Source: CAYLNM01 sp964385045 (GTDB lineage Bacteria; Planctomycetota; Phycisphaerae; Phycisphaerales; SM1A02). Taken from it: DNA of 8,853 nucleotides. Below the pieces are notes generated by a model that searched no databases, had not been told where the DNA came from, and saw nothing but the letters and a program-made list of their open reading frames with translations. Where the stretch lies: the NCBI GenBank assembly GCA_964385045.1, contig CAYLNM010000176.1, positions 1 through 8,853 on the forward strand, written 5' to 3'. A program made the translations under genes and the position numbers. Below, in pieces: positions 1 to 6,177 of the stretch. The first letter of the stretch is position 1, and each line of letters starts with the position of its first letter.

Positions 1-7
1 GCGGGTC

Positions 8-68
8 GGCGGGTCGGCGGGGCGGGGCGGCCGGCGGGTCGGCAGGGCGGGGCGGCCGGCGAGTCGGC
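8..68. repeat. 25-bp GC-rich tandem repeat with G-run cluster
   Basis: Two 25-bp units, 8-32 and 33-57, differ at one base (G19 against A44). Both begin ggcgggtcggc and end gggcggggcggcc. A partial third unit (ggcgagtcggc) follows at 58-68, and bases 1-7 look like the end of an earlier copy cut by the window edge. The top strand carries four G-runs at 3-5, 11-13, 19-22 and 24-27, separated by 5, 5 and 1 bases, which fits the usual G-quadruplex pattern. The array lies downstream of the phosphatase stop. I find no convincing gene in 1-138, though the end of a gene outside the window cannot be excluded. Confidence 0.75.
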
Positions 69-106
69 GCGGCAGCAGCGGACGAGCGGCGGTCCTCGCG
101 GTCCGG

Positions 107-128
107 CGGGGCGCCCGGCGCGGCCCCG
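107..128 (-). terminator. GC hairpin after the phosphatase gene, possible terminator
   Basis: Bases 107-112 (cggggc) pair with 123-128 (gccccg) around a 10-base loop, starting 11 bases past the phosphatase stop codon in the direction of transcription. No T-tract follows, so this is at best a weak or non-classical terminator. Such hairpins also arise by chance at this GC content. Confidence 0.22.
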
Positions 129-138
129 ACCCGGGCCC

Positions 139-2094
139 TCACCGCATCCGGGCGATCACGAAGGTCAGGTCGTCGTTCGGCGGTGCGTCGCCGCGGTACC
201 GGGCGAGGGCGTCCCGGATCGCCTCGCTCACCTCGGCCGCCGGCCGGCCGGCGTGCCGGCGGAGCAGCTCGTGGAGCCGGTCCGTCCCGAACAGCTCGCC
301 GGAGGCGGTCTGGGTCTCCCAGAGCCCGTCGGTGGCCGCGATCACGAGGTCGTCCGGCTGCAGGGCCGTGATGACGTGCTCCTCGTAGTCGGCCGCGGCC
401 ACGAGGCCGAGCGGCAGGCCGCCGCCCTCGAGCGCCCGCACCGTGCCGGTGGCGGCCTCGAAGATGATCGGCGGGCCGTGGCCGGCCGACGCCCAGCGGA
501 CGGACCCTCGCTCGGGCTCGATCCGCAGCAGGAGCATCGTCATGAACCGCTCGCCCCCGGTGTCGGGAACGAGCATGTCGTTGACGTGATCGAGGAAGTC
601 CGCGAGCGAGCCCGGCTCGGCACACCGGCTGCGGAGGATGCCGCGGGCGGTGGCCATGAGCATCGCCGCCGCCACGCCGTGCCCCATCACGTCGCCCACC
701 GCGATCATCGGCTCGTCCGCCGCGTCGGCCGAGACGTCGAGGAAGTCGTAGTAGTCGCCGCCCGTCTCGTCGCAGTAGGTGCTGTGGCCGGCGAGGTCGA
801 CGCGGGTCCGGTCGGGCGCGGCCGAGGGCAGCAGGTTCCGCTGGACCTCCATCGCCAGCGAGAGCGACTCCCGCATCCGCATGCGGTCGCGCAGCCCGGC
901 GGTCATGGCGTTGATCGCTCCGCCGAGCCGCTCGTACTCGGGGGCGTGCCGGATCGCGACCTCGGTGTCGAGGTCGCCCTGGCCGATGCGGCGGACGGCG
1001 GACACCAGCGTTGTGAGCGGGGACACCAGCCAGCGGGCGGCGGCCATGCCCACGAGGACCGCCGCGAGCACCGCGGCCACGCTCGCGGCGGCGCTGCGGG
1101 CGAACTCGCGGCGGACGCCGGCCACGAAGTCGGCCTCCGGCACCACGGTGACGAGCGTCCACTCGAGCCCCACCGCGGTGCCCACGAGCGTGGCCCGCAC
1201 GAGGTGCGGGGCGCCGTCCACCGGAGTGCGGGCGTGGCCGGCCCGGGCCTCGCCGAGGGCCCCGGCGGCGGCGGCGAACCGCGCGTCCTCCGAGGCGGCG
1301 GCGGCGATGCGGTCGCCCGCCGGCGTGACGGTGGCGGCGCCGGTCGAGGTGGCGAGGAGCCGGCCCTCGCCGTCGACGAGGGCGGCCACCCCGGTGCGGC
1401 CGATCGTCAGGCCGGAGAGGAATCGCGAGAGGTCGCGGAACGACAGGTCGGCGTCGATCACGCCGCGGAACGTGCCGTCGGGGCGGCGGATCGGCACGCC
1501 GTAGGAGAGCCCGAGCGTCGCCGCGGCTCCGTCGCCCCCCACCCACACGTAGGGCTCGCTCCACGCGGGTCGGCCGGCGTCGCGCACGGTGGCGAACCAC
1601 GGCCGGGTGAAGAGGTCGAAGTCGAAGGTGCTCGCCGAGCCGGGCGCGGGCAGGCCGTCGGGGCCGAGGCGGAGCTGCCGCATCTCGGCGTTGGCGGGGC
1701 CCTCCGTGATCGCCCAGTACTCGGTGCCGTCGGCGTAGCGCGTCACCCACGTGGCCCGGCCGTCGGCGTCGCCCCAGACGATCGAGCTGAGCATGTCGAA
1801 GGAGCGCGCCTGCTGCACGAGCGTGGGCCGCCACGCGGCGAGCGCGTCCGGATCGAGCACGCCGCTCCGCACGAGGTGGGCGTTGAGCTCGGTCACGCGG
1901 ATCGGCACGTCGAGCAGGTCGCCCACCCGGGCCGCGGCGAGGGCGTGCACCTGCTCGATGTTCCGCTCGGCGAGCTCGGTCACCGCCGACCGCGACTTCG
2001 CCAGCCACATCAGTGACAGGGCGAGGCCGACGACGAGGACCGGCACGCCCACGGCGAGGGGGGCGGCCACGCGGATGGGCAGGCGGCGGATCAC
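139..2094 (-). CDS. Cache-HAMP sensor PP2C-type (SpoIIE/RsbU) phosphatase
   Basis: A 651-residue membrane-bound serine/threonine phosphatase. Helix 1 (about 9-32) and helix 2 (about 334-357) enclose an extracytoplasmic double-Cache-like sensor of about 300 residues. The Cache hallmarks FTRPWF (162-167), a YGVPIRRPDG stretch (199-208) and GVIDADLS (211-218) are visible. A HAMP linker (about 354-406) leads to the PPM/SpoIIE domain (about 430-650) after the usual EVQRNLLP segment (416-423). Metal-binding motifs look intact: GGDYYD (D447), GDVMGHG (D468), ATDG (D589) and NDD (D641, D642). By family knowledge, such proteins dephosphorylate STAS-domain anti-anti-sigma factors or similar targets in response to an outside ligand. 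The target is not encoded here. The start is GTG at 2094, whose first helix follows directly; no strong Shine-Dalgarno precedes it. The gene lies 61 bp downstream of the permease stop, so it may be third in the ABC operon, or have its own promoter in that gap. Confidence 0.93.
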   Translation of the reverse strand: MIRRLPIRVAAPLAVGVPVLVVGLALSLMWLAKSRSAVTELAERNIEQVHALAAARVGDLLDVPIRVTELNAHLVRSGVLDPDALAAWRPTLVQQARSFDMLSSIVWGDADGRATWVTRYADGTEYWAITEGPANAEMRQLRLGPDGLPAPGSASTFDFDLFTRPWFATVRDAGRPAWSEPYVWVGGDGAAATLGLSYGVPIRRPDGTFRGVIDADLSFRDLSRFLSGLTIGRTGVAALVDGEGRLLATSTGAATVTPAGDRIAAAASEDARFAAAAGALGEARAGHARTPVDGAPHLVRATLVGTAVGLEWTLVTVVPEADFVAGVRREFARSAAASVAAVLAAVLVGMAAARWLVSPLTTLVSAVRRIGQGDLDTEVAIRHAPEYERLGGAINAMTAGLRDRMRMRESLSLAMEVQRNLLPSAAPDRTRVDLAGHSTYCDETGGDYYDFLDVSADAADEPMIAVGDVMGHGVAAAMLMATARGILRSRCAEPGSLADFLDHVNDMLVPDTGGERFMTMLLLRIEPERGSVRWASAGHGPPIIFEAATGTVRALEGGGLPLGLVAAADYEEHVITALQPDDLVIAATDGLWETQTASGELFGTDRLHELLRRHAGRPAAEVSEAIRDALARYRGDAPPNDDLTFVIARMR

Positions 2095-2155
2095 GGCCGC
2101 GGCAGCATACCGGCGGACGCGACCGGCTCCGGCCGCGGACCGTGCCGAGACCGGA

Positions 2156-3571
2156 TCAGATCCGCTCCCAGCGGCGGGCGAGGACGCGGGCGGCGAGCAG
2201 GAGCACCACGGTCATCGCGAGCAGGACGGTCGCGGCCGGCGTGCCCACGAGCAGCGTGGCGAGCATGGCGCCGGTGCCGGCGTCCGGCTCGCGGTACCAG
2301 AGGACGGCGAGAAAGCCGTCGAGCGACCAGCCGTTGACGGTGAAGCGGGCCGTCGTCTCCATGAACGGCGGCATCACGAACCGCGGCACCATGCTGCCCC
2401 CGAGGGCGCTCATCACGAGGATGACGATCGTCGAGAGGCCCGACATCTGGGCCCGGGAGCGGCAGAGGGCGGCGAGCAGGATGCCGAAGGCGGCGCACGC
2501 GGCGGCGGTGGCGACGATCATCGTCGCGAGCCCGGCGAGGACCGGTCCGCCGCCCACCGGCAGGCCGAAGACGACGGCCGCCCACGCGAACATGATCGTG
2601 AGCTGCGCGATTCCGACGAGGACGAGGAACGTCCAGTTGCCCGCGAGGATCGTGCCCATGCCGACGCCGGCCGAGAGCAGCCGCTCGAGCGTGCCGCGCT
2701 CCTCCTCCTCGATGAGCAGCCCGGCGGCGCCGGCGCTGGAGAACAGCAGGAACATCACGCCGATGCCGGCGGCGTAGTAGCCGACGGTGCGCAGGCCGCC
2801 GTCATCGCCGTCGCCCTCGTCGCCGTCGTTCACCGCATCGCTCGCCGCGGGCAGGTCCTGGGCCGCCACCGCCCGGACCGGGACGAGTCCCCGGAACGCC
2901 GCGGCGTCCTCGCCGTCCGCCGCCGCACCGCCGTCCGGCCCGCCGAAGAGCCCGCCCTCGGCCAGTCCGGCCTTCGCGGCGTCGACCGCCGCCTCCTGCG
3001 CCGGGGTGAGCGTGCCGCCGAAGGTCTCCAGCGCCTCGATCCCGCGGTCGAGCAGCGCTTCGGGCGCGGCCTGGAATCCCGCCGCCTGCATGAGTCCCTG
3101 CACCGTGAAGCGGGCGATCGGGTTGGCGGCGTCGTGGACGAGCGCGACCTCGGTGCCGCCGGCGGGATCGCCGTCGAGCGCAGCGCCGAGGTCGCCGAAG
3201 TCCCGCCCGAAGCCGGGCGGCAGCACCACGGCCACCGGCACGGCGCCGCGCCGCACGCGGCCGCGGGCCGCTTCGGCCGGCGTGCGGCCGTCGGTCCGCT
3301 CCGCCTCGCTCAGCCCCTCCGCGTCGAGCACCGTGACGTCGAGTCCGTCCTGGGCGGCCAGCGCCTCCGCGTACGCGCGGCTCACCGCGGTCCCGTCCTC
3401 GTCCACCAGCACGACGTCCACCGCCCGGGGGCCGTCGTCGTTGCCGGCCATGCCGCCGAAGATCACCGCGAAGATCGAGAAGAAGACGACCGGCAGCACG
3501 AACGTCAGCAGCAGCGCGGTGCGGTCGCGCCGCAGCTCGGTCCAGCGCACGCGGAGCAGGGTGCCGATCAT
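2156..3571 (-). CDS. ABC-2 family transporter permease
   Basis: A 471-residue membrane subunit of an ABC exporter. The N-terminus is a short amphipathic stretch with TELRRDR (11-17), then helix 1 (about 19-41). A large extracytoplasmic domain follows (about 42-262), then about five helices near 263-287, 311-338, 343-369, 378-397 and 438-463. This is the 1+5 layout of ABC-2 permeases with an enlarged first loop. EEEERGTLERLLS (288-300), just after helix 2, is the conserved cytoplasmic segment expected to touch the ATPase. Before helix 2 the loop has a strongly acidic run (N248 to G259, with six Asp/Glu residues). The start is ATG at 3571, overlapping the ATPase stop as ATGA, with GGGAG 8 bases upstream. 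A longer reading in this frame back to 4612 runs antisense-like through the ATPase and is spurious. The substrate cannot be told; family members export drugs, lipids or polysaccharides. Confidence 0.93.
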   Translation of the reverse strand: MIGTLLRVRWTELRRDRTALLLTFVLPVVFFSIFAVIFGGMAGNDDGPRAVDVVLVDEDGTAVSRAYAEALAAQDGLDVTVLDAEGLSEAERTDGRTPAEAARGRVRRGAVPVAVVLPPGFGRDFGDLGAALDGDPAGGTEVALVHDAANPIARFTVQGLMQAAGFQAAPEALLDRGIEALETFGGTLTPAQEAAVDAAKAGLAEGGLFGGPDGGAAADGEDAAAFRGLVPVRAVAAQDLPAASDAVNDGDEGDGDDGGLRTVGYYAAGIGVMFLLFSSAGAAGLLIEEEERGTLERLLSAGVGMGTILAGNWTFLVLVGIAQLTIMFAWAAVVFGLPVGGGPVLAGLATMIVATAAACAAFGILLAALCRSRAQMSGLSTIVILVMSALGGSMVPRFVMPPFMETTARFTVNGWSLDGFLAVLWYREPDAGTGAMLATLLVGTPAATVLLAMTVVLLLAARVLARRWERI

Positions 3572-4596
3572 TCGCGGAGCTCCCGTCCCGTGAGGTGGAG
3601 GAAGACCGCCTGCAGCGTCGGGGCCTCGACGTCCACGTCCTCGACCCGGACGCCGGCTCCGGCGAGGCGGGCGAGCACCGGCGGCAGGTCGCGGGCGACG
3701 TCGTCGGTGCGGAGGGTGGCGAGCCGCTCGCGGGGGTCGGCGGTGGTCGCCGCGGACGCGGCCGCCGCGGCATCGGCGTCGGGCGCCGCCGTGAGCTCCG
3801 CCGCGCCCGCGAGGGCCTGCCGCAGCGTCCCCTCGTCCTCCGGGCCCGACGCGTCCGCCGGCACCCGCAGCCGCAGCTGCACCCGCCGGCCGCGGCCCAC
3901 CGTGCCGGCCACCAGCTCGTCGAAGGTGCCGTCGGCGATGGTGCGGCCGCGGTCGATGACGACGATGCGGCGGCAGACCCGCTGGGCCTCGTCGAGCTGA
4001 TGGGTCGTGAGCAGCAGGGCGGTGCCGGCGGCCTGCAGCTCGCCGAGCATGGTCCAGATGCGCTCGCGGCTCTGGGGGTCGACGCCCACGGTCGGCTCGT
4101 CGAGCAGCACCAGCTCGGGCCGGTGCAGCACGCCGCACGCGAGATTGAGCCGCCGCTTCATGCCACCGGAGAACCGCCGGGCCGGCTCGTTCGCGCGGTC
4201 GCCGAGGCCGGTGAAGTCGAGGGCCCAGCGGGTGCGCTCGGCCGCCACCGCCGGGCTCAGCCCGTGCAGCCGGGCGAACGCCTCGAGGTTCTCGCGGGCG
4301 GTGAGCAGCGGATGGATCGCCAGGTCCTGCGGCACGAGGCCGATGCGGCGGCGGGCGTCGGCGAGCCCGTCGCCGTCCGCCGCGTCGCCCGCGATCGCGG
4401 TTCCGTCGAGCCGCACCGAGCCCCCGTCGAGCCGGACGCGGCCGGTGATCGAGCGGACGAGCGTCGTCTTGCCGGCGCCGTTGGGCCCGAGCAGGCCGAT
4501 CCACTCGCCCGGGTCGACGTGGAACGCCGCGCCGTCGAGCGCCGCGCGGTCGCCGAAGCTCCGGCGGGCATCCGTGATCTCGAGGAGGGCGGGCAC
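3568..4596 (-). CDS. ABC transporter ATP-binding protein (DrrA/CcmA-like)
   Basis: A 342-residue ATPase that powers the adjoining ABC-2 permease. All nucleotide-binding motifs are present: Walker A GPNGAGKT (37-44), Q-loop Gln90 in GLVPQ, signature FSGGM (142-146), Walker B LVLLDEP (162-168), D-loop GVDP (171-174) and H-loop His199 in TTHQLDE. The protein is longer than the roughly 220-240 residues of a bare domain. The C-terminal extension (about 235-342) ends in APTLQAVFLHLTGREL, the ending typical of DrrA-type exporter ATPases, and holds an alanine-rich insert (about 269-287). The start is GTG at 4596, chosen because PALLEITDARRSFG is the normal domain beginning. A weak GGGA lies 10 bases upstream. 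The nearby ATG at 4612 is out of frame. The stop codon shares bases with the permease ATG, so the two are surely co-translated. The gene is probably first in its operon, transcribed from the divergent spacer. Confidence 0.95.
   Translation of the reverse strand: MPALLEITDARRSFGDRAALDGAAFHVDPGEWIGLLGPNGAGKTTLVRSITGRVRLDGGSVRLDGTAIAGDAADGDGLADARRRIGLVPQDLAIHPLLTARENLEAFARLHGLSPAVAAERTRWALDFTGLGDRANEPARRFSGGMKRRLNLACGVLHRPELVLLDEPTVGVDPQSRERIWTMLGELQAAGTALLLTTHQLDEAQRVCRRIVVIDRGRTIADGTFDELVAGTVGRGRRVQLRLRVPADASGPEDEGTLRQALAGAAELTAAPDADAAAAASAATTADPRERLATLRTDDVARDLPPVLARLAGAGVRVEDVDVEAPTLQAVFLHLTGRELRE
3580..3584 (-). promoter_or_regulatory. Shine-Dalgarno for the ABC permease
   Basis: GGGAG on the minus strand, inside the last codons of the ATPase gene and 8 bases before the permease ATG at 3571. 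It fixes the permease start and supports translational coupling through the ATGA overlap. Confidence 0.65.
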
Positions 4597-4716
4597 GCGG
4601 GGACGGTCCCATCGCGGGCCGGGCGATGCAAGCGGGGCCCGCGCGAGCCGTCGAGCACGCGGGCCGCGGTCCGCGTCGGGCGAAGCCCGCGGCGGGCCAT
4701 CCCTAGGATCGCCGCG
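4597..4716. promoter_or_regulatory. Divergent intergenic region, ABC operon / hydrolase
   Basis: This 120-bp spacer must hold the promoters for the leftward ABC operon and the rightward hydrolase. I see a near-perfect palindrome gggacggtccc (4600-4610), 4 bases from the ATPase GTG. A 5-bp stem with a GAA loop, cgggc-gaa-gcccg, lies at 4677-4689. The sequence taggat at 4704-4709, 7 bases before the hydrolase ATG, contains AGGA and so can be read as a Shine-Dalgarno. It also resembles a -10 box, which would give a nearly leaderless transcript, but no convincing -35 box is present. Promoter positions are not settled. Confidence 0.45.
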
Positions 4717-5700
4717 ATGGCGACGTGGGTACTGCTGCGGGGACTGGGCCGCGAGGCCGGCCACTGGCACGACGTGCCCGCGCGGCTCGCGAACGCGACC
4801 GGCGATCGCGTGCTCACGCCGGACCTGCCGGGCGTCGGGCGGGCGGCGGACCGGCGGCCCCCGTGGACGATCGCCGCGATCGCCCGCGACGTGGCGGGAC
4901 GGGTCGCGGCCGAGATTGCGGCGACGCGGGCGGCGGGAGGGACCGAGGCGACGCGGGCGACGGGCGACGCGGTGGGGCCGCTGCGCGTCCTCGGGCACTC
5001 GCTCGGCGGGATGGTCGCGCTGCGGTGGGCGGCGCTCGCGGCGGCGGGGGCGGACGCGGACGCGGGCTCGGACGCGATCGCCGCGCGGGACTCCGCGATC
5101 CCCCGGCCGGACGGCCTCGTGGTGATCGGGACGAGTCTCGGGAGGCTCTCGCCGCCCTGGCGCCGGATGCGCCCGGCGACGCTGCCGACGGTCCTCGGCG
5201 TGGCGCTCGCGCGGACGCCGCGGCGGGCCGAGTCGCGGGTGCTCGATCTGACCTCGACGGCGGAGGGAGCCCGACGCGAGGCGGTGCTCGACGCCCGCGA
5301 GCCGATCGCCCGGGCGCGGCCGGTGCCGCCGGGTACGACGATCCGGCAGCTGGTGGCCGCCGCGGCCGAGCGCGGTCCGCGGCCGACCGCGCTGCCCGCG
5401 GGCCTGCCGCTGCTGGTGCTGGCCGGGGCCCGCGACCGGCTGGTGGCCCCGGCGTGCTCGCGGGCGGTGGTCCGGGCGTTCGGGGGCGAGCTCCACGTGC
5501 ACCCGGCCGCGGGGCACGACGTCCCGCTCGACGATCCGGCGTGGCTGATCGAGCGGCTGACCGCGTGGGCGGGCGGCCCCGTCGCCGAGCACGCGGCCGG
5601 AGGCTCCCGCAGTGCGGAGGGCCCCGGAGGCCCCACGGGCCCCGGAGGCTCCCGCGACGAGGACGGCCCCGGAGGCCACGCAGTCACCGAAGGTCGCTGA
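4717..5700 (+). CDS. Alpha/beta-fold hydrolase with repetitive C-terminal tail
   Basis: A 327-residue alpha/beta hydrolase, probably cytoplasmic since no signal peptide is visible. The likely catalytic triad is Ser95 in the nucleophile elbow GHSLGG (93-98), Asp240 in LVLAGARDRLV (233-243) and His267 in HPAAGHDVPL (262-271). At the oxyanion loop, where many relatives have an HG pair, this protein reads LLRGLGREAGHW (6-17). The fold ends near residue 287. Residues 288-327 are a Gly/Pro-rich tail with three GPGG units, encoded by a repeated 12-mer. Alanine-rich, repeat-encoded stretches also sit on both sides of the nucleophile elbow (about 68-88 and 108-128). The ATG at 4717 has AGGA 8 bases upstream and directly precedes the first beta strand. 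The final 89 bp overlap, in another frame, the start of the antitoxin gene. Substrate unknown; esterase, lactonase and thioesterase activities all occur in this fold. Confidence 0.88.
   Translation: MATWVLLRGLGREAGHWHDVPARLANATGDRVLTPDLPGVGRAADRRPPWTIAAIARDVAGRVAAEIAATRAAGGTEATRATGDAVGPLRVLGHSLGGMVALRWAALAAAGADADAGSDAIAARDSAIPRPDGLVVIGTSLGRLSPPWRRMRPATLPTVLGVALARTPRRAESRVLDLTSTAEGARREAVLDAREPIARARPVPPGTTIRQLVAAAAERGPRPTALPAGLPLLVLAGARDRLVAPACSRAVVRAFGGELHVHPAAGHDVPLDDPAWLIERLTAWAGGPVAEHAAGGSRSAEGPGGPTGPGGSRDEDGPGGHAVTEGR
5599..5603 (+). promoter_or_regulatory. Shine-Dalgarno supporting the antitoxin start
   Basis: GGAGG, 8 bases before the GTG at 5612. It is the best ribosome-binding match noticed in the window. 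It lies inside the hydrolase coding sequence and is the main evidence that the antitoxin begins within its neighbour. Caution: ggaggctcccgc recurs at 5646-5657 as part of a repeat, so it could be coincidental. Confidence 0.5.
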
Positions 5701-6028
5701 GCCGCCGCGGTCCGGGAACCGATCCACCGACGTCACCCGCTTCCCCGAGCACCGGTCCCGGCTCCGCGAGCACGTCGCGCCGGTGCGGGAGACCGGGCGG
5801 CCGCTCGTCGTCACCGCGAACGGGCGCACCGAGGCGGTGGTGCCGAGTCCGGCCGCGTTCGACGCCCGGGTCGAGGACTCGGAGCTCCGCGGGTGCGTGA
5901 CGGTGCTGCGGAAGAGCTTCGGCGACATCGAGGCCGGAAGGACTCTGCCGGCGGATGAGGCGTTCGCCTCCACCCGTCGTCGGCCGGGTGCGATGCTCCG
6001 GGCGCGCAGCGATGCACCGTCATCGTGA
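5612..6028 (+). CDS. Phd/YefM-family antitoxin, orphan
   Basis: A 138-residue protein whose core matches the Phd/YefM antitoxin fold. RSRLREHVAPVRETG (48-62) is the helix, PLVVTANGRTEAVVPSPAAFDA (64-85) the conserved beta-strand and NGR-turn region, and residues 89-120, ending in DIEAGRTLPADEAF (105-118), form the toxin-binding tail seen in this family. By family knowledge, such proteins bind DNA as dimers, repress their own promoter and neutralise RelE, ParE or Doc toxins. Residues 1-37 are an unusual Pro/Ala/Glu-rich leader, since most relatives start near position 38. No ATG, GTG or TTG occurs between 5615 and the core, so GTG 5612, with GGAGG 8 bases upstream, is the only conventional start. 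That leaves an 89-bp out-of-frame overlap with the hydrolase. No RelE, ParE or Doc-like product follows. It may be a solitary antitoxin, a regulator, or a remnant without its normal start. Confidence 0.75.
   Translation: MRRAPEAPRAPEAPATRTAPEATQSPKVAEPPRSGNRSTDVTRFPEHRSRLREHVAPVRETGRPLVVTANGRTEAVVPSPAAFDARVEDSELRGCVTVLRKSFGDIEAGRTLPADEAFASTRRRPGAMLRARSDAPSS
5620..5676 (+). repeat. Three copies of a 12-mer in the gene overlap
   Basis: The 12-mer ggccccggaggc occurs perfectly at 5620-5631, 5638-5649 and 5665-5676. A degenerate copy (ggccggaggc) lies at 5595-5604. Spacings of 18 and 27 bp keep the reading frame. The copies encode Gly-Pro-Gly-Gly in the hydrolase frame and Ala-Pro-Glu-Ala-rich sequence in the antitoxin frame. 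Confidence 0.85.
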
Positions 6029-6066
6029 CCGCCACGGCGGCGGCGGGGATCGCCGGCGCGGCCGAG

Positions 6067-6137
6067 CGGACCGCGGCCGGAGCGGCGGCCCCGCTGGAGG
6101 CGGGCCGCCGGATCGACCGCACCGAGGCCGCGGTCCG
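6067..6137. repeat. Nested inverted repeats in convergent spacer
   Basis: A perfect 12-bp inverted repeat (cggaccgcggcc at 6067-6078, ggccgcggtccg at 6126-6137) encloses a perfect 9-bp one (cggcggccc at 6083-6091, gggccgccg at 6102-6110) with a 10-base central loop. It occupies most of the 149-bp gap (6029-6177) between the antitoxin stop and the convergent membrane-protein stop. A stem that ends transcription from both sides is plausible from its place, but no T-tract is present. The rest of the gap shows no gene I can support. Confidence 0.6.
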
Positions 6138-6177
6138 GGACGGCACGCCCGATGCGATGCGCCGGCGTCGCCTCGCC

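Noticed and set aside
8..68. Tandem repeats considered as a CRISPR array
   Set aside because: The units abut with no unique spacers, and no cas genes are present.
253..2016. A 587-residue plus-strand open frame opposite the phosphatase
   Set aside because: Its product is rich in His, Arg and Gly with no recognisable domain, while the minus strand holds a complete Cache-HAMP-PPM protein. It is a GC-driven shadow.
2095..2155. Promoter for the phosphatase based on TATGCT (minus strand, 2108-2103)
   Set aside because: Only four of six bases match a -10 box and no -35 partner is visible; not enough to annotate.
1751..4000. A 749-residue plus-strand open frame
   Set aside because: It crosses the phosphatase, permease and ATPase genes, is extremely Arg/Glu/His-rich, and has no domain signal.
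3595..4716. Upstream extension of the hydrolase frame
   Set aside because: It runs antisense through the ATPase gene. The hydrolase fold begins at ATG 4717, with AGGA before it.
4597..5973. Long upstream extension of the ATPase frame on the minus strand
   Set aside because: It lies antisense to the hydrolase and antitoxin. The ATPase domain begins at its normal first residues at 4596, so the upstream part is spurious.
5811..6146. Minus-strand frame of 111 residues opposite the antitoxin
   Set aside because: Arg/Ala/Pro-rich with no domain, while the plus strand matches the Phd/YefM fold well.
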